Of a DNA stretch of 64,000 bases, positions 33,477-44,624 are shown piece after piece; position 1 is the first letter of the stretch, and each line of letters starts with the position of its first letter. Position numbers and translations under genes: made by a program. A model generated the notes under the pieces. It had not been told where the DNA came from. It saw only the letters and a program-made list of their open reading frames with translations, and did no database searches. Source of the DNA: Endomychus coccineus (taxonomy: Eukaryota; Arthropoda; Insecta; Coleoptera; Endomychidae); the NCBI GenBank assembly GCA_958510875.1, contig OY294068.1, positions 173,011,411-173,075,410 of the forward strand, given 5' to 3'.

Positions 33477-33518
33477 GTCTTTACGTACGTTTCGGTCTCA
33501 CGACCATCATCAGAAGAC
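33477..33518 (-). ncRNA. Hammerhead ribozyme motif of the Penelope element
   Basis: Read on the minus strand: GTCTT (helix I), CTGATGA (core), T, GGTC-GTGA-GACC (helix II with a GNRA-type loop), GAAA (core), CGTACGT (short self-complementary helix III, so pairing in a dimer is possible), then GTA as cleavage triplet, then AAGAC, which pairs perfectly with GTCTT. Every invariant hammerhead base is present. One unpaired T sits at the base of helix II, an oddity shared in position with the motif at 32933. Penelope-like elements are known to carry such ribozymes near their ends, where they probably process the transcript. Confidence 0.8.
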
Positions 33519-33854
33519 TTATTTTGTTAAAAAGGGGTTAACTAAAACTAATTAGCACAAGCGTCCATATCGCACAATTTTCAATCAAAAAGCTCACGCC
33601 GTCGAAACGAATAATCGAAAATTGTATCGTTAATATTAAAGTATAGATTTTTTTGTAACAAGAAACCACTGTTAAGTTATATTCTCATAATGTACAAACG
33701 CATATTGCTATGGTCTCAAAGCAACTGGAGTTCGAAGCTATTTGTTTGTAATAACTCGACCCAGATGTAGATTTATGACGTACTTGAAAAGGTTTTAGAC
33801 CTGCATTGGAATTTAGTTTACTTTAAGCGTTCTTCCTAAAATATACTTTTAACA

Positions 33855-34245
33855 TTATAAAGACGTATGTAGGATTTTGCAAGAGTTTTTATTAATCAAG
33901 TTAGTATAAATCTGACTCAATCCCTGAATATCATTCCTATGATTTACAGAATTTGAATCCCGTTTTATGTGAATCATCTCCAGGATAGATCTTTTATAAT
34001 AATTGGTTTCTTTAGTTAAAATATTAACATTTTTGTAATCAAATTGATGGTTATAATCAAAACAGTGCTTAGCAAGGGCGGTGGAATTGTCTAAGTTATT
34101 ATTTCTTGTGCTATACTTATGGCCGTACATTCTTTTTTGTAAATATTGTTTCGAGATTCCAGTATAAGTTCCATCACAATCTAAACAATTCAATTTATAT
34201 ACTGTGTGGGTTTGTTTATCTTTAGGTATTACAGGTTTTATTTAG
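33855..34245 (-). pseudogene. Penelope-like GIY-YIG endonuclease domain
   Basis: The frame begins VIPKDKQTHTVYKLNCLDCD after the RT and continues GTYTGISKQYLQKRMYGH, then LAKHCFDYNHQFDYKN and SILEMIHIKRDSNS. This is the GIY-YIG layout: VYKL for GIY, YTG for YIG, then the conserved Arg and His and the catalytic Glu of ILEMIHI. A CxxC pair (LNCLDC) sits at the start, as in Penelope nucleases. The domain is open to its natural stop near 33855. A one-base frameshift near 34245 separates it from the RT, so the fusion protein is broken. The domain nicks target DNA for priming. Confidence 0.88.
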
Positions 34246-34835
34246 ATTTGAGAAATATTTCCCAACACAGTTAGTAGGTTTATGCGCAACATTTATATCG
34301 TACTTTTTCAAACATTTCTTAATTTTTTCTGAGGTCTCCGGAATGTATGGTAAAGTTATATAATTGTCTGTATTACCTGTTATGTTATTTTTATAAGAAG
34401 AACCATTATAGTTACTGTTTATGACACTTTTTTTATAACAAGCTGGTGCAACGGAATTGAAATGAAGATAACGTTGAGACCAGACTTCCTTAGTAAACCA
34501 AGAAGTTTTTATTTTTCCATCTGCATCATGCCTAATGGTCATATCTAGAAAATTAATGTTATTGTTTATTCCTATTTCACAAGTGAATTGAAGTTTACAA
34601 TGGAAATTGCTAAATTTATTAATCACATATTGAATTTTATCGTTGGGAACACACATAAGGCAATCATCTACATACCGTTCAAAGAATACAGGCTGAAAAT
34701 CTAATGAATTTATAACAGATTCCTCTAGGCATTCCATAACGAGGTTAGCAATGGTAGCTGAAATAGGAGATCCCATTGCTGTGCCGAAAATTTGTCCAAA
34801 ATATTGCTCACCGTACTGAAAATAACATTTATAAC
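34222..34835 (-). pseudogene. Penelope-like reverse transcriptase, C-terminal half
   Basis: The frame is open from about 34835 (YGEQYFGQIFGTA, before the first Met at 34776) and reads MGSPISATIANLVMECLE (motif B region), FFERYVDDCLMCVPND with the YVDD catalytic pair, NINFLDMTIRHDADGKI, and a Penelope-type thumb ending HKPTNCVGKYFSNLN. The fingers and the first catalytic Asp are missing, because the left edge is the 123-bp tail repeat. After the break in frame it should continue into the GIY-YIG nuclease. Apart from truncation and one frameshift the sequence is well preserved, so the insertion is younger than most LINEs here. Confidence 0.9.
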
Positions 34836-35185
34836 AGAGTGTTAATGTGACCTAATTCCCGAGAATTTTTTATATAAAATAATCTAACCATATTTTATCT
34901 TCAGGTCCCTTTTGAAAAATTCCACTGACCGAAATTTACGAAAAATAATATTTATAACAGAGTGTTAATGTGACCTAATTCCCGAGAATTTTTTATATAA
35001 AATAATCTAACCATATTTTATCTTCAGGTCCCTTTTGAAAAATTCCACTGACCGAAATTTACGAAAAATAACATTTATAACAGAGTGTTAATGTGACCTA
35101 ATTCCCGAGAATTTTTTATATAAAATAATGTAACCATATTTTATGTTCAGGTCCCTTTTGAAAAATTCCACTGACCGAAATTTAC
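34824..35185. repeat. 123-bp tandem repeat, 3 copies
   Basis: Units start at 34824, 34947 and 35070 and are nearly identical. Each joins the inverted Penelope tail (ACATTTATAACAGAGTG to GAATTTTTTATATAA) to ~70 bp beginning AATAATCTAACCATATTTTA and ending CTGACCGAAATTTAC. The last ~70 bp probably were host sequence at the insertion edge, amplified together with the tail. Confidence 0.92.
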
Positions 35186-35189
35186 CAAA

Positions 35190-36024
35190 GTTAAATTATC
35201 TATACTTAGTTTACTTCACATCTTGTCTATTAGTTCATTGAGAAATATGGAGGGTGAGACAAATAAACGTTTACGCGTGAAATATCTTAGTTCCATTTCT
35301 TTCAGTATTGTTATTTACTCTCTATTTCATCTATTTACGTACAAGAAAACAATGAGTAGGAATCCTACTGTAGGACATCTGTTTGAATCATGTTATATTA
35401 TGGTGGGACTGAAAAAGGGTATCCCATTGAAAGTATGAATCTACGACAATATCTCACCACTATATTCTACAAATTGAAGGACAATAAGCGAGCACGTCGG
35501 TTGTTCCGTAGAAGCTATTGAGTAGGTGTCGGTTAGATGACATTGGACACCTGACCTGCCACTCTCCTGGTAAGTGCCCTCTTTGTACCTCATAATGCAT
35601 TTACTCGTGTTCTGCTAAACCTATCTTACAATATATCTATAGGTGTACGTAGATATGAATTGATACATAGTAAAAGTGAACAGCTTTACCTTGAAATAAT
35701 AAAACTTAGGAAAATGAGAAAGGGCGAATTTCCATCATTTGTAAAATACCAAAATTTGACCTTGCTACCTTAGAGAATTAAAATACGGTTCTCAATTAAG
35801 AGTTTGCTAATGTCATGGAATATTCTACAGCCCTTGGCAAATGTAGATATTTCCATAAATTATAAAGTTTTAAATAATTTTATCTGTCATAAGTTAAAAC
35901 AAGATATAATGTATTTGACTCTGATAGAGAGTGTTCTCAATACATATCTACTTTGAGTTATGTACGAATCAATGTATCCATATTTTACAGTAAAAAAATC
36001 AATTCTTATCAAGGTGGTTAGTTA
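35190..36024. other. Intergenic, nothing recognised
   Basis: An open frame at 35223-35438 (+) has no recognisable feature. No gene is seen. Confidence 0.45.
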
Positions 36025-36026
36025 TA

Positions 36027-37181
36027 CCGGGATATCAAAAATTATCTTGGTCAAAGGTGGTTGTGGAATCTAAAACGTGTGTCTTACTTTACGTTCGAAA
36101 TAATTATGTCACTGTCACACTGACATCATCAATAACCTACAAATTTCATACCTATTTATTTCAGTTGTAAAACAATAATGAACTACAAATTATGAAATAA
36201 TGGTTTTAGTAACAAGAAAAACTAAATTACAGTAATTGTTGGAAATGTCCCTCGTTTTGTTCGATGCACAAGTTGACACGCATCCTCATGCTGTGCAGCA
36301 TTTCTGGCGTTATGGTTGCACATTGCTTAACTATTCTTTGTTGCATTTCTTGCAAATTATTTACCGGAGTTGCGAAAATGATCGAAATGTTAACTTTGAA
36401 CCTTTTTAAAGGTCGCTATAGCCTCAAACCGGGTCGAAAACTGCTTTAAAATAGTTAATTTTCGATAAATCGAATGACGTTCACGTGAGAAGCCAGTAGC
36501 TCGCGAGTTGGAAGAGTGCAAAAGTTAGGAACACAGAACTTCTTTACGAGGGCTTTTCGCGTACCGTTTTCACTCCATGTAGTTAGATTTAGTCGCGATA
36601 CGCACCCGACAACCCTTCTTTTTTCCAAAAATTTCGTTTAAATAGGAAAATTTAACTAAAACAGTTGGAGGTACTCTGAGGTCTCAGCTATGCGCGTCTG
36701 ACGTGCGACGTACCAAAGGGAATTTTCCAGCTACTAAAATATACCCAAAGCGGGTAAAAGGTAGCGGCCCATAGCCGAAAACAGTTTATTAAAATTGGCG
36801 CCGGCCACACGAGGCACGAAACGGCCCCAAATTAACAAGATCGAGGTAAAAAGTGTAAACTCTAACTTACGCATAGCGAGCTTCTCGAAGCATATGTCAA
36901 AATGATTACGTTCGTAGCTAAGGCCTCTGGCGTTCATGCAATTGTGTTTTTATACAATTCGAACCTTCTAATTTCGATGATCCAAGTGAAAATCCCGAAG
37001 TCTAAAGCGCTAGAAACTTCGGAGGGTAACAACTTTCCAATAAAATTGCGAAATTTGGCACTTTTAGAAACTTCAAATTAATTAATTTGGCACAAGGGAC
37101 ATAATTATTTCAAACGTAAAGTAAGACACACGTTTTAGATTCCACAACCACCCTTGACCAAGATAATTTTTGATATCCCGG
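36027..37181. mobile_element. CCGGGATATC-family TIR element, copy C
   Basis: The longest copy (1155 bp), TA-flanked (36025-36026, 37182-37183), with ~85-bp terminal repeats. Relative to A and D its central block is inverted: the shared open frame lies on the minus strand at 36734-36937. It keeps the longest transposase scrap of the family (36227-36372, minus strand). Confidence 0.88.
36227..36372 (-). pseudogene. DDE transposase C-terminus (copy C)
   Basis: The minus strand reads TPVNNLQEMQQRIVKQCATI then TPEMLHSMRMRVNLCIEQNE and GHFQQLL before a stop (complement of 36227-36229). The intact transposase at 51449 has the same pattern at its end: INNIEQLWNRIQNAV...RIDLCINEGGGHIEHLL. About 47 residues survive and the catalytic domain is gone. 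The frame is intact over this stretch, so this copy may have lost its transposase by one large deletion and not by slow decay. Confidence 0.8.
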
Positions 37182-37183
37182 TA

Positions 37184-37558
37184 TCTTCAATAAATTTTGA
37201 AATTTTTTTTTCTATACTTTGAGTACACAAGGAACATCGTGTGATGAAGTGGTGGAATGTCGGATAAATTTCAATGTTGTTAATTTAAAGTCTTTCATTA
37301 GCAGTTTCTAAATCATTTCCAATATATTTTCTGTTCCTACAATCATTTAAATTTTCCCCGCAGAAGTTCCCGAAAGCTATTTTGCTAACAAAAGTGAGGG
37401 AAGTCACCCTGAAATTTGTAAATGAAAGTTCACATATGCATATAGAAATAAATGACAGATGATGTTACCACTATCACATCAAATATATGAATAAAATATG
37501 AAATAGAATTTTTTTACTACTAACGTGAAAAATCTAGTCAATTCCACTGATGAGAATT
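37184..37558. other. Intergenic, nothing recognised
   Basis: No signal recognised. Confidence 0.45.
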
Positions 37559-37560
37559 TA

Positions 37561-38437
37561 GTGGAGTAGCCTAGCAAAAAAAAGTCAGCTTGCGAAAATT
37601 GTTGGGCGGGCTTATTCACATGGGAAAAAAGGTTTGTTTAGATGGTAATAACAATCCCCTTATATTTGTATGGCCTTGTTAAACCGGAAGTACGTCTAAT
37701 TTCCTAATAATGGCTTTTTTGACCTATTTTGGCCATTTTACAGGTTATTTCCTCAGTTTTAATTTTTTTGGAGCACTTCCAGTACTAGCTAAGGTACAAA
37801 ATTGATACCCTTTTATTCTCGATCTTGAAAGAACCTTCAGTTCAAATTTCGTGATGATCGGTTTACCCCCCTCCTGTAATATATGTATATATATGTTTTA
37901 TTGAGAAAACAACTAAATTGGGCTATTTTGGACAAATCTCAATCAAACTGAACCAAATTTGGTGTGAAAGTGGAATTTCGGTAGAATCGTTTCATATTTT
38001 GTGATGAAATTTGGTATGTAGTTTGTAACTTACATGGACTACCATCACACCAAATTTCGTTCAATTTGGTTGAGATTTGTCTAAAATAGCCTAATTTAGT
38101 GTTTTCTTAATAAAACATATGTATATATATATTACAGGAGAGGGGGGTCGAATCGATCATCACATTTGAACTGAAGGTTCCTTGAATATCGAAAATAGAA
38201 GGGTATCAATTTTGTACCTTAGCTAGTACTGGAAATACTCCAAAAAAATTAAGAGAAAATAACCTTTAAAATAGCCAAAATAGGTGTAAAAAGACTTTTT
38301 TTGGAAATTAGACATACTTCTGGTTTAACAAAGTCATAAAGATTTGAGGGTATTGTTATCACCATCAAAACAAACTTTTTTTTCCATGTGGCTAAGCCCA
38401 CCCAAAAATTTTCGCTCATTTTCCAGTCTTACTCCAC
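37561..38437. mobile_element. Long fold-back element, ~430-bp arms
   Basis: The ends GTGGAGTA and TACTCCAC are flanked by TA (37559-37560, 38438-38439). Both arms run to a centre near 38000 and match along their length with moderate divergence: GGGCGGGCTTA/TAAGCCCACCC, TACCTTAGCTAGTACTGGAA near 38215 against its partner near 37785, and AAATCTCAATCAAACTGAAC against GTTCAATTTGGTTGAGATTT. There is no coding sequence. A transcript would form a hairpin of several hundred pairs. Confidence 0.85.
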
Positions 38438-38439
38438 TA

Positions 38440-39028
38440 ATTACCGTTTGTTACTCTAAATATAATGGAAAATTGCGTGGGTAAATAATGAAATTTTTTT
38501 GATTCTAAGCAAATATAAAAAAATATCCAAAATTCAAATATGACGTCATCAATATAAGGCCAGCAGTAGAGAGGTATCCTACGACAGTACCGTTTAGTTT
38601 AATGGCGCATGGTCAGGTGCTACATATTAGAATTTAACAGAGTTTTACCTGTTATTTTCATTTGATGAGATCCACTATTGGGCCATTTTTGGATTATGAA
38701 GCCGGAAATATTGTTGGTACTAATTGCAATACACGTTACTTACAACAACAGTTTTTTTTATTTTGAATTCTGTTAGAACTCGATTTATTATTCATGGTAC
38801 TTTCATAGTAATATGAGATTTTCTGTAATATCATATATAATTATGTTCTCCATCATATCCATCCATATCCATCACAGTCTGCATCCTAGGTCGTCCGTTT
38901 CCCGCATTTATCTCCCACGTCACCGGGAGGTAGGGGACTCCTTAGTCTGTAGGATCTACATCAAAGTGTGGTTCTGAATATAGCTTGTAGAGTTCTTAGG
39001 AGTTCGGACCCTTCCTGTGCCTTGTCAA
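38440..39028. other. Intergenic; possible 5' edge of a LINE tail
   Basis: The AT-rich half (to ~38860) holds nothing. From ~38870 the sequence becomes GC-richer and leads into the LINE fragment at 39029, so it may be the same insertion, but no protein match is clear. Confidence 0.4.
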
Positions 39029-39720
39029 AAGTCACGAATTGGCTGGAGTGGGAGCATTTGTCATCAAGGCAGCACAAAAAGCAGCGGAAGAACTTGATCT
39101 CGAATTTTACATCAGTCGCCATTCAGATGGCTACCTCGAGTTTCAACCTTCTCGCCTGAAAGCCCAGATAAATGCCGCGGAGCTAGATCTTATGCTCAGG
39201 CAAGCCGATACACTGTGTTTTCTACAGAAACATATCGATACGCTCGGCTTGTCAATCAGGCTGACCTTGGGGTACCTAAAGTCAGTTGAGCTTTCATCCG
39301 AGACGAGGGACTTACCGCAGCTTGCCAAGATGGTGTAATCAACATCTTGGTCTATCGCCGCAATGTGATGGGTGTGCAGGTTCCTGGTGTCAGCTTCAGT
39401 CTTCTGTCGAAAGGCGCTGAGACGCTTTTCCACTTGCTGTCGGTATGTCCGGCAAAAGCGGTCTCGGCGTATACCAGTTGCCATGATAATGCTACCCTAC
39501 GGGTGATGTATCACCATCTAATACACTCGTACGGAATAGATCAAGAGCCGGTGCTACCTTACATACCAGAAGAAATTGAGTCCGTTGTCGGAAATGAGAA
39601 ATGCCAGATCTACTGGAATTGCCCGTAATCCTACCGTCAGCTCCATACAAGAAAATAGACCTAAAGTTGTCCTCGATAAACAAACAAAGACTAGGTATGT
39701 CATCGACTTCTCTGTAGTTC
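39029..39720 (+). pseudogene. Non-LTR retrotransposon C-terminal fragment (copy 2)
   Basis: The first open frame (39039-39338) contains AELDLMLRQADTLCFLQKHI then LSIRLTLGYLKSVELSSETR. After a frame change come VYRRNVMGVQVPGVS, LFHLLSVCPAKAVSAY (an atypical zinc-knuckle position), LRVMYHHLIHSYGIDQEPVL and EEIESVVGNEKCQIYWN, ending with a decayed LDKQTKTRYVIDFSVVL. The tail is the same family as 32335-32780, whose last part extends further. Domain order fits the region after the RT of R2-like elements, but the clade is not certain. The RT is missing and the copy is 5' truncated. Confidence 0.78.
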
Positions 39721-40889
39721 TTTTGTAATTTCTAGTAATTTTAAACATACAATTGATCTTTTTGTAGTAGAGTTTATTTTTCATGTTCCCATAGGGGCCC
39801 ATGGTGGAACTCTTGTCGCGTCACTATGCAGGGCACAAAAATATATGTCTTGTGAATTCAAATACAAGAGTTATCTGAATTAATAAACGATACATATCTA
39901 TACTTAGATATGAATACTGAAATAGTTCATTCATAGTTTTTGGGTAACTAAATGAAATATCCTTTTATACCAACCAACCAATAGCTCTAAGATGAATGAA
40001 TTGGAACATTATCTTCCTTTAAATTGAATTCATAATAAGGTAGGATATAGTCATAACGAATGGCCACAAAACCAAACACTAATTCATTATCTCTATACGT
40101 TGCGGTATTGCGAGAAGTCATGTAAGGATACAGGTTTGAAAGTATTTAGAATAAAGTAATATAATTAGTCCTTCCTTAGTGCTAATGAAGGAGTGGCTCG
40201 GAATTAAGCCATTTGGAATAAAAGATGGCCTAAACTTAATTATGTCAAAAATGCGAAGAATTTCAACTTCTTAATTAAATGCAGTTTTCCGCGAACATCT
40301 TCCTACTTTAGTGAGATGAATAAGTTTAATTAAATCCTTGTGTTTTATTATGTTCTTCTCTCGCGTGACTTGACTTTAAAACACGTTTTGCACTTTACGT
40401 CCAACGTTCTCGTCTCACTATCTACTATATTCGCAACGTCGTGAAAATGGAATAACACTTATTTATCAGTTTAGTAAAGTATATGTTGTAATTAACATTG
40501 GGTCTATTTTTATTAACAAAATACTCACAACTTACTTTTATCAATAAAGGCTACTGGAAATCGTTAGTAAGCTATTTTTCGCATTGCGTAAGATCTCTTT
40601 ATGGTTCCCATTCAGCGAATCGATTTTCAAGTAATGATCTTTTCAAATTTTTCCCAATTGTAACGAGTATTCCTTATCAAATTCATTTCTCATGTCACTA
40701 GAGGAAAATAAGGAAATCCAACCTTTCTAGCATATTGGTCCAGTAGCACATATAAACATTCAATTTGTATACTGAGGCAAAAAATTTATTCATTCGGTAC
40801 CTACATTGCAAAATAAACTACCCTTCGGACCTAGGAGGGTGCTGATAGAATATCAGATGAACATTCATAGAAAGTCACTTTCATATTTT
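39721..40889. other. Intergenic, nothing recognised
   Basis: No gene or repeat recognised in this 1.2-kb stretch. Confidence 0.5.
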
Positions 40890-42510
40890 CTGCGACTATT
40901 GGGATTGATCTCATCTCAACACCTGAGGAAATTGAGAAGAGTATCATGATGTTGGACTGCAGCGATTCCTACATCAAAGCTTATCGTCGAATGTCCAAAT
41001 GGATCCCATTCGTTTCAGGCTTTTGCAAAGGCAATTGGAACAAATTTCACTCTGAGCACATTCCCTCCCCTGACCATAGGTGATGACACATTGGTTACTA
41101 CAAGAAAAGCTAACCTTTTTGCTGAAATGTTTGCAGAAAATTACCCTTTTGATCCACTAGAGAAGGATCCTCCTAATATTGCTGCCATCGATAGCCATAT
41201 GCCTGAAATTTTCTTTCGTCAGCACACAATTAGGCGCCTTGTGCTTGATCTCGAAACCGAAAAAACTATGGGGCTAAATGGGATTTAACCTGTTGTTCCC
41301 GAAGATTTTGACCCAAAATTAACAGCAGCTTCCAAACACAGAAAACGGGGTCCTCAACAATAATTATAGAACTATTGCACTATTATTATTATCTGTGATC
41401 TATATAGTGTGGAGAAAGCAATCAACATCATAGCTGATCCAATACCTAGAGAGCTCCAAAATCGTGAATGGGAATATGGGAAAGATCAACAGGAGATTTG
41501 CTTGCCTATGTAACACACGTATGGGAGAAATTTATTGTAAAATATGGAGAATCTATCATTGAATAGACCGAGTCTGGTACCAAGGCCTTGTTGGGAAACT
41601 TCCAGGTTGCCACTTTTTTGCCACTCAGTATAGATCACTCTATCTGCTGGTTGACGAAGTCTTACCTGATACAATGGCTATTAACGCTGGTTTAATAGGA
41701 TTCTGTCTTAGCACCAACTTTGTTTCTGCTACATATCAATGAATTGTTGGGAGTGACCTATCCTGCCCCGTCCACAGCTTTGCAGATGATGGTACCACTC
41801 CATACAGCTTTCTCATCTAGAGTCCCTATATCATCCAATGAAGCCAGAGGAGCGAGACTGCGAAAGGTCGACGCAAATAATGAAGATCTGGCAATGATTT
41901 TGAAATGGGTATCTGATAATCTAGAAAAGATTAATACCAAATCTGTTTGTATTTTCTCCAGGAAGGCCAAATTCTACGAACCCTAATATGATGATGTCAG
42001 GTGCAACTTTTCATATGAGGACTTCCATATCCATTCTCGATATCTCTACTAACAGCACCCTCTCATGGGATGATCATGTGAGATCTATTGCGAAAACTTG
42101 GTTTTCTATTCCATACCAAGAGCTATTTTACATTTTACAAAACACAGATTTGACCTACCTTGGAGAACTGTTGACTTACGGATTCTTTGACCTCTCTAGA
42201 ACATTGTAGAAAGGTGAGCGATCTAGATATAGATCTTCTAGATATATTTCCGTGGTCGGTGATCATTATTTCACCACGAGAGATTCCAAATAGGCGGACA
42301 TGGCGATCTCAAGCTAGTCACCCGTTCGTTGTCGAGCTCGGGACAGTCCGCACTTCCTCCTGCCAGACTCCATTTTTATATTGAACGGCCAAATTGTGGA
42401 ACTCTTTGCCTAGTGAGGTCTTTCCTGACGCATATAACCTTCAAACTTTGTACTGCCTTTCTCCTCTCTCAACATTCCACCGCTAGCTTACTCGATCTTC
42501 TTCGAACATT
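40890..42510 (+). pseudogene. LINE reverse transcriptase and tail, longest copy
   Basis: In order, with frameshifts: SFQAFAKAIGTNFTLSTFPP and DDTLVTTRKANLFAEMFAEN (linker after the endonuclease); HTIRRLVLDLETEKTMGLNG (RT start); a gap and decayed palm (GTKALLGNF, about 41575); SVLAPTLFLLHINELLG (motif B to C); FADDGTT (catalytic box, read in another frame near 41775); EDLAMILKWVSDNLEKINTK; STLSWDDHVRSIAKTW; then tail blocks RTWRSQASHPFVVELG and CLVRSFLTHITFKLC. The apurinic endonuclease is not seen. The pattern resembles RTE/jockey-type arthropod LINEs. Its relatives are at 21.2, 31.4 and 59.2 kb. Confidence 0.85.
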
Positions 42511-43138
42511 ATAGGTTTTCCTCTCGAGTAGTCAAAGTATAGAAAAAAAACACCTCGTGTTCGTCTGGTATGATGAACTATATTATCTCTACAAGAAGAG
42601 CGGTAAAACAATAAACGACAAGAGTATTAAAGGCAATGGGAACTCAAGATCAACCAGAATCACATCAAATTCGTTATAGGCGAAGAAACTGAATGGTTAC
42701 TTCTTCTCAAATTGACACAGCGCCAGTTAAACCAGCATTTGTGGTCTCATGTCAAGACCACATGGCCATTGGAGAAAGACCTAGGCAGAATTATTTGGCA
42801 CAGCTTCCCAAAAGACGAAATATGTCATATATCATCTTATCATCATCTATCAACAACTATGTACTAGCATTGAGCACCAATAATTTCCGGGTCGGTACAG
42901 TGGAAAGTTTGATGTTTCAATAACAGTTCATAGCGATACTCAATTCTATACTTCATACGGTATAGTTCAATGCTCGGTCTCTGTGGTATCGTAGAATAAG
43001 GTTATATAGTGTCAATAATTTTAATAATTCATGTGATAACAGGTATCAGTATGAAACAAGGTTATATTATAGTGTCAATTATTTTGAAAGTCAACCTGAC
43101 AGCAGGTGTCTATATAATAGAGTTTTAAAATGAATTAT
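42511..43138. other. Intergenic with a two-unit ~60-bp tandem repeat
   Basis: Two diverged units (about 43000-43062 and 43063-43122) share AAGGTTATAT.ATAGTGTCAAT and ACAGGT.TC. Nothing else is recognised. Confidence 0.5.
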
Positions 43139-43629
43139 ACAGTTTGTTTCGAAACTACCTAATAAAAATGAAACGGTGACTTCTGTAGCTGAATGGAAAG
43201 GGGGTGGTTCACCTAAAAATTTCCATTTTGTGCCTCCCATAAAAAGTTATGGCCTTTTAAAGATGACAGCTGAAATGTAGGTTTTATTGGTTATCTCAGA
43301 AACGTCTCAACATGAAAAAAACCAATTTGGTAAGCAGTACTTACCTAGTGTGGTCATTCTCCATTTTATACTCCACCGGAATATGGTGAAATGAACTATT
43401 AAATTTTAGAAAACAACTTTTTCTTTTTTCAAAATTTTCAAATACAAAAATATAATTCAGGTAGATCCATCAAACACAAAACTTTTTTATCTCTTCAAAA
43501 ATGTTATTATCTCTCTCAGTTTTTGCTTAAAAAAAATAAAAACTACGCATCCGAAGGCTTTATCATATTAGCCTATGCAAAGATGTGAATAATATAATTG
43601 ATGACAATATTATGAATACTAACTCCCAC

Positions 43630-44624
43630 CAGTAGCGTGCCCAAGGGGGGGTTTTTGGGGTTTGAACCCCCCCCCCCAAGATCCGACTGATAGAATACTA
43701 TATTCACGACATTTCTTAGATCTGGAAGCGTCGTTTCCTATCGGTAGTTATCGTGCTGTTGCGAGCATATAGGCGAGGAATCTTTATTCCATTTTTAGAC
43801 ACATTTATTTCACATCTAGATAATCGATTTTTGAAACATGAGGATATTTTAACTAGTTTTGATGTACTACTCCCAAAAGTCCCAAAAGAATCAAAAGATG
43901 AAATAAAAGTAGACATAGGTGAATTGAATAAGTTGTATACCGCCTACGAACACTTTTTAGAAGTTCAAAGTTTTGATATTGTTCTAGGAGAAGTCACACT
44001 ATGGTACAGCATTTTTAAAGATATTGAAAATAAACCAAAAAATTTTATGGATGCACAGATTTTCCTCAAACAAAGAAATTATTTCCCAATCTTTACAAAC
44101 TTTTGAAAATCACTATACCAGCGACAACCTCTTCAAATGAGAGGACATTTTCCACTATGAGGCGGCTCAAAACCTACCTCAGAAATACTATGGAAGAACA
44201 AAGGCTCAATGGACTAGCTCTTCTGAATATTCATCGAGAAATTCCAATAAGTGTTGAAGAGGTCATAGATTTTTTGAGCAAATCAAAGAAGCGAAAATTG
44301 AATTTTTGACTGTAATGTTTCACTCAATATTATTGTTTGTGCTCGTTTTTGTAGTACCTTACTGACGTTTATTTATTGTTATTTTAAAGTGAGATTTCAA
44401 TTTAATTAGTATGATAATGTTATATGGATTTTTTGTTGTTACTAAAGATATTTTTTATTTTATATTTATCATTCAGTTTATTTTCATGTTGTTAGCAGCT
44501 GTAAGCCTGTAGTCCGGGTGTTTCAAAATAAAATGTTTTTTTTCTAAGAAACTATTGATTCATTGATTGAACTGATAACGAGTGATAGCCCCCCCCCCAG
44601 AAAAAAATCTTGGGCACGCCTCTG
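43630..44624 (+). mobile_element. hAT element inside the MITE, 995 bp
   Basis: Terminal repeats CAGTAGCGTGCCCAAG and the complement of CTTGGGCACGCCTCTG are followed inward by C- or G-runs. The flanking octamers ACTCCCAC (43622-43629) and ACACCCAC (44625-44632) are a target duplication with one change. It carries the C-terminal third of a transposase on the plus strand. Its TIR and protein differ from the hAT pair at 0.4 and 29.4 kb, so it is a second hAT lineage. Confidence 0.9.
43700..44309 (+). pseudogene. hAT (ZMYM1-like) transposase C-terminal part
   Basis: The open frame 43753-44106 has FIPFLDTFISHLDNRFLKHE and DVLLPKVPKESKDEIKVDIG, typical of the region before the dimerisation domain in insect ZMYM1-like hAT proteins. 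A single missing base near 44089 ends it early. The next frame (44103-44309) carries KITIPATTSSNERTFSTMRR, then LKTYLRNTMEEQRLNGLALL, the dimerisation signature. Only one lesion is visible in ~200 codons, so the protein decayed late. The DDE core and the N-terminal finger are missing from this element. Confidence 0.85.

Larger units (their letters stand above)
33422..35185 (-). mobile_element. Penelope-like element with inverted tail repeats
   Basis: A truncated EN+ Penelope-like element on the minus strand: RT (34222-34835), then GIY-YIG nuclease (33855-34245), then a 3' end with a hammerhead motif (33477-33518) and the tail ACATTTATAACAGAGTGTTA (complement of 33452-33471). The same ~50-bp tail lies in the opposite orientation upstream of the RT and is there part of a 123-bp unit present three times (34824-35185). 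The result is RT and nuclease between inverted tails, a complex structure of the sort known for Penelope insertions. The RT begins abruptly at the tail repeat (about 34835), so the 5' part is lost. Confidence 0.85.

Noticed and set aside
34824..35185. Regular 123-bp repeats considered as CRISPR-like
   Set aside because: No spacer/repeat alternation, units are head to tail, and they contain the Penelope tail. The genome is eukaryotic.
36264..36449. Plus-strand open frame in copy C
   Set aside because: Antisense to the transposase C-terminal scrap on the minus strand.
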